From the NCBI GenBank assembly GCA_945904015.1, contig CAMDPK010000001.1, positions 57,414 to 121,413 of the forward strand: a stretch of DNA of 64,000 bases, given 5' to 3'. Below are positions 37,541 to 46,508 of this stretch, in pieces. Each line of letters begins with the position of its first letter. Position 1 is the stretch's first letter. The stretch comes from Candidatus Kuenenia stuttgartensis (lineage in GTDB: Bacteria; Planctomycetota; Planctomycetia; Planctomycetales; Planctomycetaceae). Both the position numbers and the translations under genes were made by a program. The notes below the pieces were generated by a model, which was not told the origin of the DNA, ran no database searches, and worked only from the letters and a program-made list of their open reading frames with translations.

Positions 37541-37930
37541 TTATTTCTTCTCCCGATCCAATTCGTCCAACAATCCGCGTAGCGATTGCCGATCTTTCGC
37601 CGACAGGCCACGAGCTTTCACCAGTGTGGTCAGCAGCGGATGAATCTCCCCCTGACACAACTTGTCCGCCGTCGTCTGCAACTGCCGAGCGATCAGCACC
37701 TCGCGCGCGACGGCCGCCGAGAACTGATGCGGCCACGTCTTGCGATTCCGCTTCACGCACTTCTTGGCTTCCAGGCGTTCGAGCAACTTTTGAACGGTCG
37801 CATTCAGCGCGGACGTACCCTCCGGATACAGCCGCTCGGTCAATTCCCGAACCGTCGCCGTCTGCAATTCCCACAGAACTTGCAGGACAGCCAGCTCGGC
37901 ATCAGTGACGTCTTGAGGCGTACGAGACAT
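37541..37930 (-). CDS. BlaI/MecI-family transcriptional repressor
   Basis: A 129 aa winged-helix protein. DVTDAELAVLQVLWE, TVRELTERL and ALNATVQKLLERLEAKKCVKR form the BlaI DNA-binding domain, and a helical dimerisation tail follows. It would be cut or released by the M56 protease encoded just downstream. A promoter with a 15-bp palindrome in its spacer lies ~58-72 bp upstream (37982-38010), which fits autoregulation. The same palindrome precedes array gene P6, a likely further target. Confidence 0.92.
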   Translation of the reverse strand: MSRTPQDVTDAELAVLQVLWELQTATVRELTERLYPEGTSALNATVQKLLERLEAKKCVKRNRKTWPHQFSAAVAREVLIARQLQTTADKLCQGEIHPLLTTLVKARGLSAKDRQSLRGLLDELDREKK

Positions 37931-37981
37931 CGTGCAGATCGCCGTTTCTCAAAGAGGACGAGGGATTGCCAACGGGGCGAC

Positions 37982-38010
37982 AATCTACAGACGCCATGTC
38001 TGAAACTCAA
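37982..38010 (-). promoter_or_regulatory. blaI promoter with palindromic operator candidate (site 1)
   Basis: Reading the - strand, TTGAGT (38010-38005), a 17-nt spacer and TAGATT (37987-37982) make a good sigma70 promoter. The spacer holds the perfect inverted repeat CAGAC-N5-GTCTG (37988-38002), which abuts the -10 box. A bound BlaI dimer would block the polymerase (inference). Confidence 0.65.
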
Positions 38011-38025
38011 CCACTGTTTCGGAAC

Positions 38026-38862
38026 TTATTTCGAGGCGGCTGGATTTGGGGCCGTCAGAAACAACCAATACGGATCGACCGGCTGGCCGAGAACGCCGGG
38101 TGTGCGGGCCTCGGTCCAAACCTCTTTGCCGTCGAGCAAGACGTGCATCTCCGCACTGCCCAACCGCGCGAGGCTGTATTTCCAGCGAGGCGGTTGCTGG
38201 GCGGCATCGGCTTCGATCTGCACGAGCACTTCCGGATTCGTGCCGTGAGCCAGGACGAAGACCGCCCCGTCGATCACTTTGACAGCCTCGTCGTGATAGC
38301 GATGCACCGGCTGCACGAGCAGTCGCATTTCAAAGCGTGAGTTATCGGGATCCCAGAACTGGTGAGCCTCAAAGCGGCGGCTGATCTCTTTCATTTGTCG
38401 CAGTCGGATCGCCGGTTGAGCGCTGACTTCGGGGGAATCCGGAATTTCCTTCAACACGAATTGCGACTTCTTCGGAGTCCAACGCGGATTGTTCGCCCCG
38501 GTGAGTTGAATCAACTCCGGCGAAGTCAGCGTCAGCGCATGCACCCACGGTTGATCGTTGCCGATGTTGCGATACAGCTCCAAGAACGCGACGGGGCGGC
38601 CCGACTTGCCCCAGGCCCAGAGCGTCCCCGCTTCGTTGTTCCGCGCGGCGTCTCCATACGTCAGCAGCGGATTCGGCAGCATCTCGATCAGTCCGTCGCG
38701 ACCCTTCGCCGACGACTGAACCGTGAACTCGGACATGTGCGCGCGAGCAGTCTTCAGTGCTGGAGACTCAACTTTCTTTGGCGAGTCTTCCTCCGACCGT
38801 GCGACCGGCATCAGTGCGAGAAACGCCGCAAACAAACCAGCAACTGGAAGACCATGTGACAC
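38026..38862 (-). CDS. Array paralogue P3
   Basis: A 278 aa exported protein. The GTG at 38862 is taken as start because AGGAG stands 8 nt upstream; a GTG three codons earlier has no spacing. It belongs to the subgroup with P9, P12 and P13: GTLWAWGKSGRPVAFLEL, RLRQMKEISRRFEAHQFW, MRLLVQPVHRY, VIDGAVFVLAHGTNPEVL and an aromatic end (DPYWLF). The HEFxSL block is replaced by VHALTLTSPE. It ends just before the blaI promoter and follows P4 directly. Confidence 0.85.
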   Translation of the reverse strand: MSHGLPVAGLFAAFLALMPVARSEEDSPKKVESPALKTARAHMSEFTVQSSAKGRDGLIEMLPNPLLTYGDAARNNEAGTLWAWGKSGRPVAFLELYRNIGNDQPWVHALTLTSPELIQLTGANNPRWTPKKSQFVLKEIPDSPEVSAQPAIRLRQMKEISRRFEAHQFWDPDNSRFEMRLLVQPVHRYHDEAVKVIDGAVFVLAHGTNPEVLVQIEADAAQQPPRWKYSLARLGSAEMHVLLDGKEVWTEARTPGVLGQPVDPYWLFLTAPNPAASK

Positions 38863-38873
38863 GATCGTCACTC

Positions 38874-39770
38874 CTACTTGGAAAACTGAAACAGCTTCTT
38901 GAGCGACAATTCGCGACTATGAACGCGGATGAAGAAGGGCTCTTTCGGATCGAACGGCGGCTTGCGCCAGGCCACTTCCCAAACCGGCTTGTCGTCGAGC
39001 GAGGCCTTTAGCGCGTAGCCAGTCATCGGGGCCAGTGAGTAGTGCCAGCGGAACGCACCGTCGGACTTCAGTGCTTCGAGGACGATCAGCAGTTCCGGGT
39101 CGGTGCCGTGTGCGTGAGCAAAGAGTGCTCCGTCGAGCGTGTCGCTCTTCTCGGCACCGAAGCGGATCAGTGGCTTCGTGAGCAACCGCAGTTCGTCGGA
39201 TTGCGGCCGCCCTTCAAACTCGTCCGACGCCGTGAAGCGTTTGGCAATGTCACGCATTTGGATCAATCGCTGCACGGGACTGTTTGCCGGAACGGGCGAT
39301 TCGGGAACCAGCTTCACTTCGACACCGGCACGCTTCGGCTCCCAAGTTGCCTCCCCTTTGCGAGTCACTCGGAACGGCACGGGGGCCAGTGATTGAAACT
39401 CGTGAATCCACAAGTCCTCGCTGGTCAGAAAGATTTGAGCGCCGACCATCGGCCGACCGGCTTCGCTCTTCCACAGGAAGAAGCCGCCGTCTTGCAGGCC
39501 GCTTACCGGATTCGTGAATCGCAACAGCGGTTCCGGCTCGACGCTGAGCTTCGCTTTGAAGTCCGGTGCCAGCAGAAACTCATAGTCTTTGATCGAACTC
39601 TTCATGAACTCCAATCGCTGTGCCGCGAGCTTTTCGGCAGCCTTCTTCTCGGCCTCCACCGGCTGGCCCGACTTCGGTTCCGGCTTATCTTCGGCGAACA
39701 GTGAGCCGAACACAGACAGGCTCACGAGCCAAGCGGCGATGACTCGCATTGAGTGACGGGAATGATTCAT
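38874..39770 (-). CDS. Array paralogue P4
   Basis: A 298 aa exported protein. Start MNHSRHS (39770) lies 5 nt after the giant gene's stop; MRVIAAWLV at 39749 is the alternative. A lysine/glutamate-rich helix (~40-60) precedes the blocks LLRFTNPVSG, EAGRPMV, HEFQSLAPVP, QRLIQMRDIAKRF, LRLLTKPLIRFG, LDGALFAHAHGTDPELLIVLEA. Close packing with the 1919 aa gene upstream and P3 downstream suggests one transcript. Confidence 0.87.
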   Translation of the reverse strand: MNHSRHSMRVIAAWLVSLSVFGSLFAEDKPEPKSGQPVEAEKKAAEKLAAQRLEFMKSSIKDYEFLLAPDFKAKLSVEPEPLLRFTNPVSGLQDGGFFLWKSEAGRPMVGAQIFLTSEDLWIHEFQSLAPVPFRVTRKGEATWEPKRAGVEVKLVPESPVPANSPVQRLIQMRDIAKRFTASDEFEGRPQSDELRLLTKPLIRFGAEKSDTLDGALFAHAHGTDPELLIVLEALKSDGAFRWHYSLAPMTGYALKASLDDKPVWEVAWRKPPFDPKEPFFIRVHSRELSLKKLFQFSK

Positions 39771-39775
39771 CGGCT

Positions 39776-42700
39776 TCACTTCACTTTCAAAATCTTCGCA
39801 GCGCGAATAGTCAGGCTCTTCACAACGAACTCGGAACCGCTGGGGGTGTCGCTGGCGTCGGCGTTCACCGCGAGGTGTTTGACGTCGTGGGTGCCGACCG
39901 GCCGTTGGGAGTAGAGACGGAAGTCTTCGGAGTTCGGTTGAGCGATGAAGTAGTACAGGACCGGCCCCTTGCGTTGCAGACGGAGGCGGCCGGCGGTGGC
40001 GAATTCGTTGATCGCCTCGTTGAGGAACAGGTTCGGACGGTTCGGGAAGAAGATCGTCGCGGAGGCGTTCGTGGTTTTGGCAAGGGATTTCACCCCCTCG
40101 CGGATTTCGATGCCAGCTCGGTACGAGTCCTCTATGCCGACATTGAAGCCGATGCCGCTCCCCCATTGTCCTTGCGAGGGGATCGTTTTGAGGCCGGCGT
40201 ATTCGATGGTCGCGATGAAGTCTCCTTGAAGTTCGATCTTCGGCGAGATGCCGGCGACTTGCGGTTTTGTTTCACCGGCGGGCATTGAAAAGCGGAGACC
40301 GGCGTCGGTGGTGGTGATGAACTTGTCCGCTTTGGAATCCCAGACGGATCGGAAGTCGGCGCGGTTGAACTTCGACTTCGTGAAGTCCCACGTCATCGCA
40401 TCGGGCAAGTCGGCGTCGGGGATCGCGGCCAGTTTCTGCGGGCCGATTGCGAGGTCTTGCTCGGCAACGCTTGGCAGCGTCGTCGGCCAGTCGCCTCGAT
40501 AGCGGACGTTGCGGACTCGGACATCGGATTCGTTGGCGTAGTGGAACAGGCCGAAGTGCCGCAGATTTGTCGGCTCGATGTCGTGAGTGAAGACGATGTC
40601 GCCGTTGAGTTCGATCGTCAGCAAATCACCTTTCGTGCGGAACTTGATCGCGTTCCATTCGCGCGGTTTGAGCGGCAGCTTCGTAGCAACGTCGCTCGTG
40701 GCCGACGCTGCCAGCGTCGGCTGCGGACGCAAGCTGCGTCCGCCATGAATGTCGGCGGCGACTTCGGCGTTATCCGCAGTCAGTCCCGTTCGGTCCCAGC
40801 GGCCGTCGGTCAGCCAGTGGATCTTCACTCCGTCGGGTTCGAGCAAGCAGACCATCCGATCGAGCGCCGGATGCACGAGTGTCTTGCCGCGCATCGTTCG
40901 TTTCGGCGCGTTCGCTCCAAGGTACGACAACTGGCCGCTGGCCGGGGCGGCGAGCTTCACCTCCGGGTCGTAGTAAAACTCATAACTGATCTCACCGTCT
41001 TCGAGCATGGGGCGGTGATAGCGAATGATGTTCTCGACCTTGCGTCGGTCGCGGCTCGGATTCGCATCGAGCGTTTGCGGCGATGTCAGCACCACCTCGT
41101 CGAGCTTCCATGCAAACGGCGTTTGCCCCCATTCGGCGGCGAAGTAATCGGTCAGCCAGCCACGCAGATCGGGCGTGCCCAGCAAGTCGAGTTCCTTCGG
41201 GATGACTGGCTCGCCGCTGATGACGATGTCGCGAACGGCTCGCGACGACTGCCCCGCCCAGCCGACGACCGCCAGCCACGGATCGTGCTCGGCAGTCAGT
41301 TCTTCTTCGTAGAGCTTCTGCCCGTTGACGAAGCTGGTGAAGCGGCCCTCCTTCACGACGATCTTGTAATCGTGCCACTGAAAGACTCGCGGCGAGATCG
41401 GCTTCTCCAGCGGCAACTCCAGAATCGCCGCTCCTGCATGCGCGACCCGGACTTGGTTGTGCGTGTGCTTCAAGCCGTTGGCGACTCCCGCTCCCATCAG
41501 CATCGCCTCGCGCCAATCGAAGTGCGACAGGCGGCAACTGACCTCGTAGTTGCCTCGCAGCGGAGACTGAAAGTAAGCCGCGTCGTAGTCGTGCCCGCCT
41601 CGCTGAGCCATCTCCCCCGCCACGACGTCGAACGACGAGATCGGATAGCCAATCCCGCGCGAACGTGCTCGCGGCTGCGAGACCGATCGCCACTGTTTCG
41701 TCTTCGGCTGCGTACCGAACTCTTCCGGCGAGCCGCCGTGCATCAGATAGACGCACTGCCCATGAAGCTGCCGCACGAACCGCATGAACTCCGGCAGGCC
41801 AGGGTTCCCCGCTTGAAGTTGGCTCCTCTGAATCGAGGTGAGCATCTCGAACGCCGCGTCGCGTGTGACTGGATGTTGAATCGCGAGGCTCGCCAGCGCG
41901 ACGTCCCCCCACCGCGAATACATCGGCGACGTTTTGTCCTGCACAGCCAACGCGTGGCACTCGCGAATCCGCTCGACCGCCTGTTGCGGCGCATCTTCCA
42001 AGAGATTGATGATGCCGAGCATCGCCGCGCGGGCACGAGCAGCGTCCATCGAACTCGCCGGATTAAACGCGGTCACTATCTCGCGCAATTCCGTCAGCCG
42101 ATCCAGCTCAACCGCCGCAAGCACCAGCAAGATCGCCGGGCAAACAAAATTCCCGCCCGTCTGCACCAGCCGCCGATCGACCGCTTGCCGAGCTTCCGCC
42201 ATCGCCACGTCGATTGGATTCTGATCCAGCAACGGCGGAGCCGGATGAGTCGGTGTGAACGCTCCCGAAGTTCGCAGCAGATCACTCGATTCATTGGGCA
42301 TGACCCAGCGATGCAGGAACTTGAATCGCTCGGATGCCTCAAGTTTCACCGCGTGGCGACAAATCTCGTAGGTGTTGTCCGAGTAGAAATTCTCTCCGAT
42401 CGCATGCGTCAGAAAACGTGAGTTCGGAAGCGGCTCCGTTGGGGTCGGCGCTTCGATCGCGGCCCGCACTTCATCGAACGTCTTCGGCCAGTCTCCCGTC
42501 AGCACAACATTCCGAACTCGCAAGTCCGTTTGAGCCGCATCGTGATAGAACCCGATCCGCCGCGAATTCGTCGGCTCGATGTTTTCGGTGACGACCTCTT
42601 TGCCGTTGAGTTCAATCGCGAACAATCCACCGTTCAGCGACATCCCGACCGAGTTCCAACCGGTTGTGAGAGAACCCGTACAAGCACGACGCGCCAGCGA

Positions 42701-45535
42701 GTGGTTCGTTTTCGTGTCGTTCGTGCCAACGTTGCGACCACTCGCTGGCGCGTCGTGCTTGTTGTCGAACTCACCCAGCGCGAACACCGTCTCGCCGAAC
42801 GTCGGCTGCGCGGTCGTGATCCCCGGTTGATGCCAAAACTCGAAGCGCAGCGTTTCACCGTCTCGCATCGGTCGCTGGTACGTCAGCCACGACGGAGACT
42901 CGTCGCCGAAGAAATCGCTGCGGCGAGCTGACCGCAACTCACCATCGGCGAGGGTCCAGTCGGCCGCGGCTTGTCCGAACTGAACCGGTTCTCCTTCCAT
43001 CGTGCCGTCATCTTCGACGATGTACGAACTCGTCACGCCGTTCTGTGGCACCTTCACCTGGATGTATCGCCGAACCTTCAGAGCCTCCGGCTTCGATTCA
43101 TCGAAGTACGTCGACAGCCAGCCGCGCAGCCGCTCGTCGCCGAGCAACGCCACCTCGCGCGGGATCGTTGGCGAGCCGCTGATGCGCAGGTTGCGATACG
43201 ACGGCGTGAACCCGGACATGCCCCCCAGCGTCAGCCACGGAGCCGCCGTTCCCGGTTGATCCTCGAAGACTGGCTGCCCGTTCGCGTAGTACTTCACATG
43301 TCCGTCGTGGACGCGGATCGTGTACCGGTTCCACGGTTCCTTGTTGAGCAGGTTCGTCAGCTTCGGACTTCCCTCGTAGCCCGAATTCCCTTTGCCGCTG
43401 AGATTCGCCGTCTCCTGATACGCATAAATCTGACACCCCGCGCCGCCGTATCCGACTCGCCCTTCCGACCAACCTCCTTCGCGACACTCCAGCGTCAGCT
43501 CGAACGAACCGCCGAGCGGCACCGCGAACACCAAGTCCGATTCGCGCCCGTTCGAGACGTGCGACAGATACCCTTCGTGAGCAAACCACGTCGGCGACAA
43601 CGCCCCCAACGCCCGCTCTGCCGCCGACTCAAAGCCGATCACGTCCCACATCTTCGGCCGCATCTTCAGCCACTGTTGGCTGACTTCGCCGCGACCACCG
43701 GCTTGCCCCTCGGTTTTTGCATTCGGCAAAACATCGAACGATCGCAATCGTTTTGTCTCCAACCACGCCATCCGAAAATGATCGCGCGGCCGCTGCGACT
43801 GCGTCCGCTGTCCATGCTCAATCAAGCGGAACAAGATCCCGTCGGCCATTTCGCGCCACTTCGGAATCACCGCCGCTTCTACCGCAATGACGTAGGTGTC
43901 GAGCGGCGGCAGCGGCTTGTTCGGCATGTCCCATTTCGGAACCGCCGCCGTCGTCGCCTCAGTCAGCGCCTGCAACCGAGCCATCGTTTTGTTTGCTTCT
44001 TCTTTCGAAGCGTTTGCCGAACCGTCTCGCATGACCACCGCGAGCGTCCGCAACGACAGCACCGACGGCGTCTGCGGAGTGATCGAAACCAGATCGCGAA
44101 CTAACTCGTCCAACTTGCCGAGTTCCCGGGCCGTCGCAACCAATTCCCAGTCCGTGCTGTAAACGTCCGACAAAACGCCAGAGCCGAGCTGCGACGTCCC
44201 GTCACTCGGCACGAAGTCGATCAACGACCGCACCGCGTCTCGGTCATCGCTCGGCAGTGCCCATTTCCGCAGCAACTCGAACCGCTCGGCCGGCGCGAGC
44301 TTCCGCAACTGCTGGCCCACTTTCGCCGCGATGTTGACCGCGCCATCGGCTCGAAAATACCGCACCGCGCGCGGGTCAGGAGCCTGGCCGGCCAAGTCCA
44401 ATCCGTCCGCAATCAGCCCCGCGTCAATCAACGCCGCAGCCGCATGCTGCTTCAACGTGTGACTCAAATACGCCGAGTACTCCGCTCCGTACTGCCGATT
44501 GCTGAGCGGCTTCGCGATCGCCGCCAGCGCACAGCGTTTCGCGTCATCCGCTCGCCCCGCCCGTGCATGGGCAGTCGCCGCATGAACTCGCAGCCACGGA
44601 GCGTTCATCCGAAATCCCGCTTCCGACGGCAACGACTGCTCCGCCCGATCCAACACCGCTTCGAGCAACAACAACCCCGCCTCTTCCGACTTCGGCACGC
44701 TCACCGCCGCCGTCACCGCATGACACAAATCATCGAGCATCGGCCCGTTCGCTGCCTTCGCGTTATCGAGCAATTGCTTGAGTGACTTGTTCGCTGACTC
44801 CGCATCGTGCTCCGCAACCGCAAGCTGAACCGAGAAGACTCGCGCAACGGCTGTCTCGATCTTCGCCGCCGCTGCCGTCGCTGCGACTTCAGCCTTCGCC
44901 TTGTCGTTCGTCTTTGAATCATCCGCTTTCGTTTCGTCGGCTTTCACCGGCTTCGCGTCGCCCTGCGGTGGCTCGGCTTTGAGTGCTGCTTGCAAACGCT
45001 TCTTGACTTCATCCGTCTGCTTGGCGAGCACCGCCCATCGCACCAACTCCGCCCCCACACTCGTCGGCGCGGGGACGCGAGCGTTTGGTCGCGTCATAAA
45101 ACTCATGTCGTAATTCAACGGCCACTGTCCCGCATACGGCCTCACGACTCCCGGCGTCTTCGACGGCAACACAACATCAGTCAACACCGCCACGACATCC
45201 GCCGGCTTCGCCCCATTCGATTCCCATGCCTTCGACAACCGCATCAAGTTCGTTGCGATCATCTGAGCCTCTGGATGCTCCAACGGATCGCTCACACCAC
45301 CCTCACGAAAAGCGTCGGCCACCAACTGCAGCGACTTCTCCAAGTCTCCGCTCTCCGCTTCGGTCACTGCTTGGCCCAAAGCCTGATGCCCCCGAAACGG
45401 CTGAAACGTTTTCGCCAGAGCCGGAGTCGCTTTCCCGCCGAGCAGTCCCTTCAAGAATTCCAACTGCGCCGACGCCGTTTGCCCCACCGCAATCCAACAA
45501 GCCACCGCCACAACAATCATCAATCGCGTTTTCAT
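39776..45535 (-). CDS. Giant exported planctomycete protein (1919 aa, DUF1583-like) with internal duplication
   Basis: Signal peptide (MKTRLMIVVAVACWIAVGQTASA), then a helical, Ala/Lys-rich N-terminal third. Two concanavalin-like modules follow: one with SGSPTIPREVALLGDERLRGWL near ~790-805, the other with SGEPVIPKELDLLGTPDLRGWL near ~1440-1457. Each ends in a sandwich with IELNG and RVRN plus GDWP. The C-terminal ~200 residues (WDFTKSKFNRADF onward) form a third carbohydrate-module-like domain. The layout recalls planctomycete DUF1583 proteins; that name is from memory. Inverted repeats H10 and H11 are inserted in frame at matching places of the two modules. The neighbours on both sides are array paralogues. 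Confidence 0.85.
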   Translation of the reverse strand: MKTRLMIVVAVACWIAVGQTASAQLEFLKGLLGGKATPALAKTFQPFRGHQALGQAVTEAESGDLEKSLQLVADAFREGGVSDPLEHPEAQMIATNLMRLSKAWESNGAKPADVVAVLTDVVLPSKTPGVVRPYAGQWPLNYDMSFMTRPNARVPAPTSVGAELVRWAVLAKQTDEVKKRLQAALKAEPPQGDAKPVKADETKADDSKTNDKAKAEVAATAAAAKIETAVARVFSVQLAVAEHDAESANKSLKQLLDNAKAANGPMLDDLCHAVTAAVSVPKSEEAGLLLLEAVLDRAEQSLPSEAGFRMNAPWLRVHAATAHARAGRADDAKRCALAAIAKPLSNRQYGAEYSAYLSHTLKQHAAAALIDAGLIADGLDLAGQAPDPRAVRYFRADGAVNIAAKVGQQLRKLAPAERFELLRKWALPSDDRDAVRSLIDFVPSDGTSQLGSGVLSDVYSTDWELVATARELGKLDELVRDLVSITPQTPSVLSLRTLAVVMRDGSANASKEEANKTMARLQALTEATTAAVPKWDMPNKPLPPLDTYVIAVEAAVIPKWREMADGILFRLIEHGQRTQSQRPRDHFRMAWLETKRLRSFDVLPNAKTEGQAGGRGEVSQQWLKMRPKMWDVIGFESAAERALGALSPTWFAHEGYLSHVSNGRESDLVFAVPLGGSFELTLECREGGWSEGRVGYGGAGCQIYAYQETANLSGKGNSGYEGSPKLTNLLNKEPWNRYTIRVHDGHVKYYANGQPVFEDQPGTAAPWLTLGGMSGFTPSYRNLRISGSPTIPREVALLGDERLRGWLSTYFDESKPEALKVRRYIQVKVPQNGVTSSYIVEDDGTMEGEPVQFGQAAADWTLADGELRSARRSDFFGDESPSWLTYQRPMRDGETLRFEFWHQPGITTAQPTFGETVFALGEFDNKHDAPASGRNVGTNDTKTNHSLARRACTGSLTTGWNSVGMSLNGGLFAIELNGKEVVTENIEPTNSRRIGFYHDAAQTDLRVRNVVLTGDWPKTFDEVRAAIEAPTPTEPLPNSRFLTHAIGENFYSDNTYEICRHAVKLEASERFKFLHRWVMPNESSDLLRTSGAFTPTHPAPPLLDQNPIDVAMAEARQAVDRRLVQTGGNFVCPAILLVLAAVELDRLTELREIVTAFNPASSMDAARARAAMLGIINLLEDAPQQAVERIRECHALAVQDKTSPMYSRWGDVALASLAIQHPVTRDAAFEMLTSIQRSQLQAGNPGLPEFMRFVRQLHGQCVYLMHGGSPEEFGTQPKTKQWRSVSQPRARSRGIGYPISSFDVVAGEMAQRGGHDYDAAYFQSPLRGNYEVSCRLSHFDWREAMLMGAGVANGLKHTHNQVRVAHAGAAILELPLEKPISPRVFQWHDYKIVVKEGRFTSFVNGQKLYEEELTAEHDPWLAVVGWAGQSSRAVRDIVISGEPVIPKELDLLGTPDLRGWLTDYFAAEWGQTPFAWKLDEVVLTSPQTLDANPSRDRRKVENIIRYHRPMLEDGEISYEFYYDPEVKLAAPASGQLSYLGANAPKRTMRGKTLVHPALDRMVCLLEPDGVKIHWLTDGRWDRTGLTADNAEVAADIHGGRSLRPQPTLAASATSDVATKLPLKPREWNAIKFRTKGDLLTIELNGDIVFTHDIEPTNLRHFGLFHYANESDVRVRNVRYRGDWPTTLPSVAEQDLAIGPQKLAAIPDADLPDAMTWDFTKSKFNRADFRSVWDSKADKFITTTDAGLRFSMPAGETKPQVAGISPKIELQGDFIATIEYAGLKTIPSQGQWGSGIGFNVGIEDSYRAGIEIREGVKSLAKTTNASATIFFPNRPNLFLNEAINEFATAGRLRLQRKGPVLYYFIAQPNSEDFRLYSQRPVGTHDVKHLAVNADASDTPSGSEFVVKSLTIRAAKILKVK
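40702..40743. repeat. Double palindrome H10 inside the giant gene
   Basis: Two adjacent palindromes, CCGACGCTG/CAGCGTCGG (40702-40720) and GCGGACGCA/TGCGTCCGC (40723-40743), are translated in frame at residues ~1598-1611. Confidence 0.88.
42680..42762. repeat. Inverted repeat H11 inside the giant gene
   Basis: Perfect 26-bp arms (42680-42705 and 42737-42762), translated in frame at residues ~925-952, just before the GWNS strand of the first module. Confidence 0.94.
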
Positions 45536-45594
45536 AGGAGTCACAATCTCATTGAGCTCAAGATTCGCTGTGTTTCGTTGCGTCCAAGAATGCG

Positions 45595-45640
45595 AGTCGC
45601 GGGAGCGACTCGCCTACGTAGCTCAGTCGCTCCCGCGACT
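45595..45640. repeat. Inverted repeat H12
   Basis: 16-bp arms (45595-45610 and 45625-45640) lie between P5 and the start of the giant gene. Each arm is itself nearly palindromic. Confidence 0.88.
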
Positions 45641-45652
45641 GAGATTTTCCCC

Positions 45653-46471
45653 TCACGGGATCGGGTGATAGCTGTTGTACGACTTCTCGATGTTCTTCTT
45701 GTCGCCGATCGAGTTCGTCGCGTGCGTGTCGTCGAGCGGTGCGTCCCATATTTTGCGGTCGCCGTCGTAGACCGACACGTTCCAGTAATGAAACCGAGCG
45801 AATGCCTGACGAAATCCCGTCCGACGGACTCCGTTGGTGTCCGCTTCAAACGCCTCGATCAGCAACAGCACTTCCGGATCAGTCGCCACCGCGAACGAGA
45901 AGATCGCTCCGTCGATGACGCCGTTCTTCGGCGACGAGTATTCAATCAACGGCCGCGAGATCAGCCGCAGCTCCGTGCGTTCTTCTTTCGGGCTGACCAA
46001 CTCCGCCCGAAACGGCCGAGCCAACTGCCGCATCTGCAACAGCCGAGCCACATGCGTCGTCCCCGGCTTCGGCGAGTCGTCGAACTCACGCCACTCGATC
46101 CCTGCCCCTTTTGGTGTCCAGGCGAGTTTCCCATCAAACATTGATCGCAACGGCCCGGCGGCCAGCGATTGAAATTCGTGCTTCACATAGGCCTTGTCGT
46201 TGAACTCGTAGGTAAACAGCGACCCAATCGCCAGCGGCCGATCGTCGAGCGACCAAACATAGATCGCTCCACGCTCCTGCTGCCGGGCGGGATTCGTCCA
46301 GTTCATCAACGACTTGTTGTTGAGCGTCAGCTTGGCTTTGTCTCTCACCGACTCGATGACGTACTTGCGAGCATCTTCAATAAATGGAGCCGACTCTTGT
46401 CCGCAAGCAGTGCTCGCGACCGCGAGAGCGACAGTGAGGAAACTGAAAACCCGAACTTGCAGATTCATCAT
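45653..46471 (-). CDS. Array paralogue P5
   Basis: A 272 aa exported protein. MMNLQVRVFSFLTVALAV is the signal peptide, with AAGGA 7 nt before the first ATG. Blocks: LMNWTNPARQ (Asn in place of the usual Arg), DDRPLAIG, HEFQSLAAGP, ARLLQMRQLARPF, LRLISRPLIEY, VIDGAIFSFAVATDPEVLLLIEAFEAD. ATDPE replaces the usual GTDPE. Lies 37 bp after P6. Confidence 0.86.
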   Translation of the reverse strand: MMNLQVRVFSFLTVALAVASTACGQESAPFIEDARKYVIESVRDKAKLTLNNKSLMNWTNPARQQERGAIYVWSLDDRPLAIGSLFTYEFNDKAYVKHEFQSLAAGPLRSMFDGKLAWTPKGAGIEWREFDDSPKPGTTHVARLLQMRQLARPFRAELVSPKEERTELRLISRPLIEYSSPKNGVIDGAIFSFAVATDPEVLLLIEAFEADTNGVRRTGFRQAFARFHYWNVSVYDGDRKIWDAPLDDTHATNSIGDKKNIEKSYNSYHPIP

Positions 46472-46508
46472 TCGTTGTCCTTCGTTTGCAGGCCACCACT
46501 CCGAATCT

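Noticed and set aside
38874..40166. 430-codon frame extending P4 upstream
   Set aside because: The first ~130 codons overlap the 3' end of the giant gene in another frame, and the signal peptide starts at 39770 or 39749.
40457..42421. 654-codon open frame on the + strand opposite the giant gene
   Set aside because: It mirrors the codon bias of the opposite-strand gene, which has a signal peptide, domains and an internal duplication; the + frame has none.
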